Source: CAKSIN01 sp964423705
Lineage (GTDB): Bacteria; Bacillota; Clostridia; UMGS1810
Assembly (NCBI GenBank): GCA_964423705.1
Contig: CAYRGA010000061.1
Span: 1 to 10,748, forward strand
Direction: 5' to 3'
Length of the DNA stretch: 10,748 bases
Shown: one piece after another, positions 6,177 to 10,748 of the stretch
Numbering within the stretch: position 1 is the stretch's first letter
How the letters are laid out: the number at the start of each line of letters is the position of its first letter
Program-made: the position numbers and the translations under genes
Notes under the pieces: model-generated
What the model saw: only the letters and a program-made list of their open reading frames with translations
Told to the model about the DNA's origin: nothing
Databases searched by the model: none

Positions 6177-7850
6177 ATGGCAAATTGTTTAACATTAAAA
6201 AAATCCAACTGTAAAAACTGCTATAAATGTATCAGGCATTGTCCGGTAAAATCAATACGTTTTTCCGGCAATCAAGCTCATATTATAGGCAACGAATGTA
6301 TTCTGTGCGGTCAGTGCTTTGTGGTCTGTCCGCAAAATGCCAAGGAAATAGTGGATGAAACGGAAAAAGTAAAAGTATTGATTCAGGGAAATGAACCTGT
6401 GATAGTCAGCCTTGCACCGTCTTTTGTAGCCAACTACAATGTCGGCATAGCTTCTATGCGCGATGCACTTAAAGCACTGGGCTTTTTTGAGGTAGAGGAA
6501 ACGGCAGTGGGTGCCGCCATAGTGAAAAATGAGTATGAGCGAATCTTAAACGAGGAAAACAGAGATGTTTTGATATCATCATGCTGTCATTCGGTCAACC
6601 TGCTTATTCAAAAATATTTTCCGAGTGAACTTCAGTATCTCGCTGATGTCGTTTCACCCATGCAGGCCCATTGTCTTGACATAAAAAAACGTTTTCCTAC
6701 AGCGAAAACCGTTTTCATCGGACCATGTGTCGCAAAAAAAGATGAGGCGGAGCATTATGAGGGCATCGTGGATGCGGTGCTTACCTTCGAGGAGCTCACA
6801 AGCTGGTTTAAAGAGCAAGGAATACAGCTGGCTCAGAATATGGACAGCGATGAAAACAGTAGAACAAGGTTCTTCCCGACCACGGGCGGAATACTCAAAA
6901 CAATGGCTCAGGATAACGAAAAATACACCTACCTCGCAATTGACGGTACGGAAAACTGCATAGCTGCGCTTAAGGATATCGAAAACGGTAAGATTCACCA
7001 TTGCTTCATAGAGATGTCGGCATGCGCGGGAAGCTGCATAGGCGGTCCCGTCATGGAAAAATTCCATCGTTCACCGGTTCATGATTACATGGCTGTTTCA
7101 AATTTTGCCGGCAAGAAAGATTTTGTGGTATCACAGCCGGATTCTCTTACACTAAAGAAAAACTTTGAGTATATAGAGCGTCGATTAAAGCCGCCATCAG
7201 ACAGCGAAATACGTGATATATTGCGTCAAATGGGCAAGCTACGCCCGTCGGACGAATTGAACTGCGGCTCGTGCGGCTACAATACCTGCCGCGAGAAAGC
7301 AATAGCAATTTATAACGGAAAAGCCGACATGTCAATGTGTCTGCCGTTTTTAAAGGATAAGGCGGAAAGCTTTTCCGATACGATAGTAAACAACACACCA
7401 AACGGCCTCATCGTTTTAAATGAGGCGCTGGAGGTTCAGCAGATAAATTCAGCCGCCAAAAGCATCATGAATATACGCAATACCTCTGACATTTTGGGAG
7501 AGCCTGTTGTGCGTATATTAGACCCGACGATTTTTGCAAACGCATTGCAAAGCGGCGAAGATATCCGCAATCAAAATATATATCTTGCCGAATACAAAAA
7601 ATATGCCGAAGTATCGGTTATATATGACAAAGAATATCACCTTTTGGTATGCATCATGCGCGATGTGACCGAGGAGGAACAACAGCGCGAAAGGAAAGAA
7701 AACATTGGCCGTCAGACACTTGAAACAGCCGATAAGGTTGTCGATAAGCAGATGAGGGTTGTACAGGAAATCGCCTCGCTTTTGGGTGAAACAGCCGCTG
7801 AAACCAAAATAGCGCTTACTAAGCTCAAGGAGGCAATAACCAATGAATGA
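6177..7850 (+). CDS. hydS: Putative sensory [FeFe] hydrogenase with PAS domain (group C, HydS-like)
   Basis: This is probably a cytoplasmic sensor of H2 or redox state, not a main H2 producer. Domains in order: a 2[4Fe-4S] ferredoxin (Cys12, 15, 18, 22 and Cys41, 44, 47, 51); an H-cluster domain (about 70-310); an extra Fe-S motif LNCGSCGYNTC with Cys363, 366, 371 and a later Cys388; a PAS domain (about 398-500); and a C-terminal helix (about 505-555). H-cluster ligands are present: Cys137 in SSCCHS, Cys184 in IGPCVAKK, and Cys283 and Cys287 in SACAGSCIGG. The motifs depart from classical enzymes: CCH replaces CCP, and Ser281 replaces the Met before the third ligand. These traits plus PAS fit the group C class, regarded as sensory. 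There is no histidine kinase or cyclase output. It overlaps the phosphatase gene by 8 bases, implying coupled translation. The start follows GAAAGG at a slightly long spacing of about 12 bases. Confidence 0.9.
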   Translation: MANCLTLKKSNCKNCYKCIRHCPVKSIRFSGNQAHIIGNECILCGQCFVVCPQNAKEIVDETEKVKVLIQGNEPVIVSLAPSFVANYNVGIASMRDALKALGFFEVEETAVGAAIVKNEYERILNEENRDVLISSCCHSVNLLIQKYFPSELQYLADVVSPMQAHCLDIKKRFPTAKTVFIGPCVAKKDEAEHYEGIVDAVLTFEELTSWFKEQGIQLAQNMDSDENSRTRFFPTTGGILKTMAQDNEKYTYLAIDGTENCIAALKDIENGKIHHCFIEMSACAGSCIGGPVMEKFHRSPVHDYMAVSNFAGKKDFVVSQPDSLTLKKNFEYIERRLKPPSDSEIRDILRQMGKLRPSDELNCGSCGYNTCREKAIAIYNGKADMSMCLPFLKDKAESFSDTIVNNTPNGLIVLNEALEVQQINSAAKSIMNIRNTSDILGEPVVRILDPTIFANALQSGEDIRNQNIYLAEYKKYAEVSVIYDKEYHLLVCIMRDVTEEEQQRERKENIGRQTLETADKVVDKQMRVVQEIASLLGETAAETKIALTKLKEAITNE

Positions 7851-9015
7851 TTTGTGTGCTGATATAGGCTACAAGAGCATAAACCATGTTGGTGAGCAGC
7901 TGTGCGGTGACCATGTGGAGATTATAGAATACAATGATGATTCAACTGTGGCTGTTTTGGCAGACGGTCTGGGAAGCGGCGTTAAAGCCAGCATATTGTC
8001 TACGCTCACATCAAAGATAATTTCTACCATGATGTCGCAGGGAATGTCGCTTGAGGACTGTGTTTCCACTATTGCCAAAACACTTCCTATATGCTCGGTT
8101 AGAAAGGTCGCATATTCCACCTTTACCATAATGAACATCATAAGCAACGAAACCGTGGAAATAATTCAGTACGATAATCCGCATGTCATTTGTTTTCGTG
8201 ATGGCAAGCTTTATGATTATCCGAAAACGCAGACAATGATGGACGGTAAAACGATATATCAATCCTCCTTCAACCTTAAAGAAAATGATGTATTCGTCGC
8301 AATGAGCGACGGATGCCCTCATGCCGGTATAGGTGATGCGTATAATTTCGGCTGGAAAAGAGAGGATATAATATCTTTTTTGGAGCCGATATCCGATATA
8401 GGTTATACCGCAAAGACACTTTCCACGATACTTGTAGACGAGTGCAATAAGCTCTACGGCGGAGAACCCGGTGATGATGCCACAGCATGCGTGGTAAGGA
8501 TACGCAAGCGTGAACCCATGAATCTTCTGTTCGGTCCGCCTGCCAACCGTGATGACTGCAACCGCATGATGGCGTTATTTTTCTCCAAGGAAGGAAAGCA
8601 TATCATATGCGGCGGTACTACTTCGTCAATTGCAGCGAAGTATCTGCGCAAGCCGGTTAAAACGAGCTTAAATTTTGAAAGCGCGGATATACCGCCGATA
8701 TCGGAAATCGAAGGCGTTGACTTAGTTACAGAGGGTGTTATTACCATAAACAGGGTTTTGGAATATGCCAAGGATTATCTGGAGGACAACGAAAGCTATA
8801 AGCACTGGAGCATGAAGCGGGACGGCGCATCGCTCATAAGTCGTCTGCTGTTTGAGGAGGCGACGGATATAAACTTTTATGTCGGCAGAGCCATAAATCC
8901 CGCACATCAAAATCCGGACCTTCCGATAAATTTCAGTATAAAGATGAATCTTGTCGAGGAGCTTTCAGAATGTTTAAGTCAGATGGGAAAGCACATCAAA
9001 GTAAGCTATTTTTAG
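7843..9015 (+). CDS. SpoIIE/PP2C-type serine/threonine phosphatase with uncharacterised C-terminal domain
   Basis: This is a 390-residue cytoplasmic protein. Residues about 1-220 form a PP2C/SpoIIE-like phosphatase with the metal-binding acidic motifs in place: GD at 22-23, ADGLGSG with Asp41, MSDGCPHAG with Asp156, and GDDATACVV with Asp211 and Asp212. It should therefore be active with Mn2+ or Mg2+. Residues about 226-390 form a separate domain I cannot name, with a glycine-rich stretch HIICGGTTSSIAAKYL (253-268) and GVDLVTEGVIT (291-301). A nucleotide-binding or regulatory role is only a guess. The start overlaps the hydrogenase-sensor gene by 8 bases and has AAGGAGG at 7827-7833. That coupling, and the lack of an output domain on the sensor, suggest that the sensor controls this phosphatase. 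SpoIIE-class enzymes usually dephosphorylate STAS-domain anti-anti-sigma factors, but none is encoded nearby. Confidence 0.9.
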   Translation: MNDLCADIGYKSINHVGEQLCGDHVEIIEYNDDSTVAVLADGLGSGVKASILSTLTSKIISTMMSQGMSLEDCVSTIAKTLPICSVRKVAYSTFTIMNIISNETVEIIQYDNPHVICFRDGKLYDYPKTQTMMDGKTIYQSSFNLKENDVFVAMSDGCPHAGIGDAYNFGWKREDIISFLEPISDIGYTAKTLSTILVDECNKLYGGEPGDDATACVVRIRKREPMNLLFGPPANRDDCNRMMALFFSKEGKHIICGGTTSSIAAKYLRKPVKTSLNFESADIPPISEIEGVDLVTEGVITINRVLEYAKDYLEDNESYKHWSMKRDGASLISRLLFEEATDINFYVGRAINPAHQNPDLPINFSIKMNLVEELSECLSQMGKHIKVSYF

Positions 9016-9030
9016 AAAGAGGGGTTACAA

Positions 9031-10458
9031 ATGAGAAAGTTTGATACCAAAGTTCAGCATCTTAAGTACAAAGTTCTGCGCGAAGTCGCAAGGCAGGCTT
9101 GGTCGGATACACTTCTTGAAAATGTGTTGGATATTCCTCAGAAATTAGTACCCGGAAATACACCCACAATGCGCTGCTGTGTATATAAGGAACGTGCGAT
9201 TCTTGCTGAACGTGTGAAAATCGCAATGGGCGGAAACAAGGAAAATCCGAATGTTATAGAAGTAATCGAAATTGCCTGTGATGAATGTCCGGTAGGCGGC
9301 TATGAAGTTACAAACGCATGCCGCGGATGCTTGGCTCACAGATGCGAGGATGTCTGTAAGCGCGGAGCGATATCCTTCGACCATAATCATGTGGCACACA
9401 TAGATAAATCGAAGTGCGTAGAGTGCGGCGCATGCGCAAAGGTCTGTCCGTATACCGCAATCGTAAGCAGAAAAAGGCCGTGCCAAAATGCATGTAAAAT
9501 AAAGGCGATTTCCATGAATGAAAACAAAGCCGCAAAGATTGACAACAACAAGTGCATCTCCTGCGGTGCCTGCGTTTACCAGTGCCCATTCGGTGCGATA
9601 ACGGACAAGTCATATATTCTGGATGTAATAGACATGCTTAAAAAGAGCGAAAACGGAAGCAAGTTTAAGGTATATGCGGTGGTGGCACCATCTATTTCAA
9701 GTCAGTTTACCTATGCCAAGCTCGGGCAGGTGATAACCGGACTTAAAAAGCTCGGTTTTTACACCGTTGTCGAAGCGGCACTCGGTGCCGATATGGTGGC
9801 ATGGGAGGAATCGAAAGAGCTTGCCGAAAAGGGCTTCCTTACCAGCTCCTGCTGCCCGGCGTTTGTAAATTATATAGAAAAAAGCTTCAGTGAATTAACA
9901 CCGTATATTTCGCATAATCTGTCACCTATGGCAGCTATTTCAAAATATATCAAGGACACTACCGAAAATGCAAAAATCGTATTTATAGGACCTTGTACGG
10001 CAAAGAAAATGGAAATTCAGAAGGAAAGTGTCAAGCCATATGTTGATTCGACGATAACCTTCGAGGAGCTCCAGGCACTTTTTGACAGCCGCGATTTGGA
10101 TATCACCACTCTTGAAGAGGATGTACTGGATAACGCCTCATACTACGGAAGAATTTTCGCACGTTGCGGCGGACTTTCGGATGCGGTAACTCAGGCACTC
10201 CGTGAACAGGGAATAGACAACTTCGATTTAAAAGCCCTGTCCTGCGACGGTATAGAGGCATGCCGAACAGCACTTTTGAAGAAAAGCAAAAATGTGCTGG
10301 ATGCTAACTTCGTGGAGGGCATGGCATGTAACGGCGGATGTATAGGCGGTGCAGGCTGCCTTACTCACGGCGAAAAGAATAAAGCCGAGGTTGATAAATA
10401 CGGCAGAGAAGCATACGAGAAAACCATTTCCGATGCGATTTCCGTTCTTAAAAACTGA
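9031..10458 (+). CDS. Monomeric group B [FeFe] hydrogenase
   Basis: This enzyme most likely evolves H2 from reduced ferredoxin in the cytoplasm. It has 475 residues. A Cys-rich N-terminal half carries CDEC (83-86), an unusual CRGCLAHRCEDVC (97-109), a canonical CVECGACAKVCP (129-140), CQNAC (151-155) and CISCGACVYQCP (175-186), so several [4Fe-4S] clusters relay electrons. The H-cluster domain (about 210-475) has TSSCCPAF (Cys274 as the proton-transfer cysteine, Cys275 as ligand), GPCTAKK (Cys322) and EGMACNGGCIGGAG (Cys433, Cys437). GPC in place of MPC, CCPAF in place of CCPGW, and the N-terminal layout are typical of group B enzymes. It begins 15 bases after the phosphatase with AAAGAGGGG as ribosome binding site, so it is the third gene of the sensor operon. 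Maturation factors HydE, HydF and HydG are not in the window and must be elsewhere. The gene is intact. Confidence 0.93.
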   Translation: MRKFDTKVQHLKYKVLREVARQAWSDTLLENVLDIPQKLVPGNTPTMRCCVYKERAILAERVKIAMGGNKENPNVIEVIEIACDECPVGGYEVTNACRGCLAHRCEDVCKRGAISFDHNHVAHIDKSKCVECGACAKVCPYTAIVSRKRPCQNACKIKAISMNENKAAKIDNNKCISCGACVYQCPFGAITDKSYILDVIDMLKKSENGSKFKVYAVVAPSISSQFTYAKLGQVITGLKKLGFYTVVEAALGADMVAWEESKELAEKGFLTSSCCPAFVNYIEKSFSELTPYISHNLSPMAAISKYIKDTTENAKIVFIGPCTAKKMEIQKESVKPYVDSTITFEELQALFDSRDLDITTLEEDVLDNASYYGRIFARCGGLSDAVTQALREQGIDNFDLKALSCDGIEACRTALLKKSKNVLDANFVEGMACNGGCIGGAGCLTHGEKNKAEVDKYGREAYEKTISDAISVLKN

Positions 10459-10491
10459 TGTTTTTAAAAGAAAATTTAATTAAAAAGTTTC

Positions 10492-10522
10492 TGAGTCGAT
10501 TGCTTTGTATGCAATCGGCTCA
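10492..10522. terminator. Bidirectional terminator between convergent genes
   Basis: TGAGTCGATTGC (10492-10503) and GCAATCGGCTCA (10511-10522) pair over 12 bp with one G-U, around a 7-base loop. On the plus strand a short AAATTTT follows. On the minus strand GAAACTTTTTAATT follows, which is a better U-tract. It sits 33 bases after the hydrogenase stop and 30 bases past the stop of the minus-strand frame, as expected for a terminator shared by converging genes. Confidence 0.75.
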
Positions 10523-10551
10523 AATTTTACAGTGTTTAAGCTTATTTATCT

Positions 10552-10748
10552 CTATTTTACCGTTCTGAAAAGGAAGGTAACTATCTGTCCTCTGGAGCAG
10601 ATATCATCCGGAGATAATGTCGTATCGGACGTTCCCGACGTAATACCATTATTCACTGGCCAGCAAACCGTAGCAGCGTAATTTTCACCTGTGGGTAGAG
10701 AAGCCTCTGAAATGTTCCTTTCAGAGGCTACCGCTTTTTTTGATGCTT
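10552..10748 (-). CDS. C-terminal end of an S-layer-homology (SLH) protein, partial at the right edge
   Basis: On the minus strand an open frame without stops enters from the right edge and ends at TAG (10552-10554), giving 64 visible residues. Its last 45 or so contain NNGITSGTSDTTLSPDD, then CSRGQIVTFLFR and TVK. This fits the SLH repeat variant common in gut clostridia (W-x-V-x-x-GITSGTS, then T-[FL]-SP, then C-[ST]-R-x-QIVTFLxR). SLH repeats anchor exported proteins to cell-wall polymers, so the full product is probably a surface protein ending in this repeat. No start codon is visible in the frame; the gene continues beyond the window or is a truncated remnant. The region upstream of the repeat (SKKAVASERNISEAS) is not recognisable. 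A strong plus-strand terminator-like hairpin lies inside the frame, which keeps the remnant interpretation open. Confidence 0.7.
   Translation of the reverse strand, partial: ASKKAVASERNISEASLPTGENYAATVCWPVNNGITSGTSDTTLSPDDICSRGQIVTFLFRTVK
10702..10741 (+). terminator. Perfect hairpin with T7 tract inside the opposite-strand SLH frame
   Basis: AGCCTCTGAAA (10702-10712) and TTTCAGAGGCT (10719-10729) are perfect 11-base complements around a 6-base loop. ACCGC and seven T residues (10735-10741) follow. This is the form of a plus-strand intrinsic terminator and could catch readthrough from the hydrogenase operon. It lies within the open minus-strand frame, so either the frame is a remnant here or the match is fortuitous. 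Confidence 0.5.

Noticed and set aside
10557..10700. Apparent structured RNA: three consecutive hairpins (10557-10580, 10590-10613, 10614-10652) ahead of a terminator, suggesting a riboswitch or small RNA.
   Set aside because: The same bases read on the minus strand as an SLH repeat, which explains the conservation-like pattern better. No known riboswitch core motif was recognised.
10719..10741. T-box-like sequence (AGAGGCTACCGC) next to the T-run.
   Set aside because: It is at the very end of the terminator, not upstream of it, and no stem I features (AGTA/GAA loop E, specifier loop) precede it.
1..10748. CRISPR arrays, insertion sequences, integrases, tRNA or rRNA genes, toxin-antitoxin pairs.
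   Set aside because: None seen. There are no regularly spaced repeats, transposase motifs or tRNA-like cloverleafs, and nearly all sequence is accounted for by the listed genes.

Overview
The window reads as a chromosomal segment of a fermentative anaerobe of the class Clostridia, probably a gut Ruminococcus/Oscillospiraceae-type organism. The evidence is moderate GC, strong AGGAGG-type ribosome binding sites, a clostridial Rex-AdhE pair, two divergent [FeFe] hydrogenases and a gut-clostridial style S-layer-homology repeat. The species cannot be named from this sequence. All complete genes lie on the plus strand. One partial gene enters from the right edge on the minus strand.

Layout. A small four-helix membrane protein of unknown function (33-599) is followed by a LysR-type regulator (659-1582). 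A 127-base gap then holds a textbook Rex operator (24-base palindrome, 1661-1684) over a likely promoter. It opens an operon of rex (1710-2363), adhE (2360-4978), a small APH/choline-kinase-fold phosphotransferase (4992-5741) and a stand-alone NuoE-like [2Fe-2S] thioredoxin-fold ferredoxin (5754-5987). A strong hairpin terminator (6095-6125) closes this unit. A second operon follows: a putative H2/redox-sensing group C [FeFe] hydrogenase with a PAS domain (6177-7850), a SpoIIE/PP2C-type phosphatase overlapping it by 8 bases (7843-9015), and a monomeric group B [FeFe] hydrogenase (9031-10458). A hairpin at 10492-10522 separates it from a converging minus-strand frame (10552 to the right edge) that encodes the C-terminal S-layer-homology repeat of a surface protein, or a remnant of one.

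How the genes fit together. The segment concerns disposal of fermentation electrons. Rex senses NADH/NAD+ and should derepress rex-adhE when NADH builds up, sending acetyl-CoA to ethanol. The second operon encodes the other sink, H2, made from reduced ferredoxin by the group B enzyme. It also carries a catalytically atypical hydrogenase that probably acts as a sensor. That sensor ends in a PAS domain and a helix with no kinase or other recognised output, and its gene overlaps the phosphatase gene, so the phosphatase is the obvious output partner. Its substrate is not encoded here. Related hydrogenase clusters are known in clostridia (from memory, HydA2/HydS in Ruminococcus albus and hfs in Thermoanaerobacterium). 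The novel questions are the signalling route, the unknown C-terminal half of the phosphatase, and the kinase and orphan [2Fe-2S] protein inside the Rex-adhE operon.
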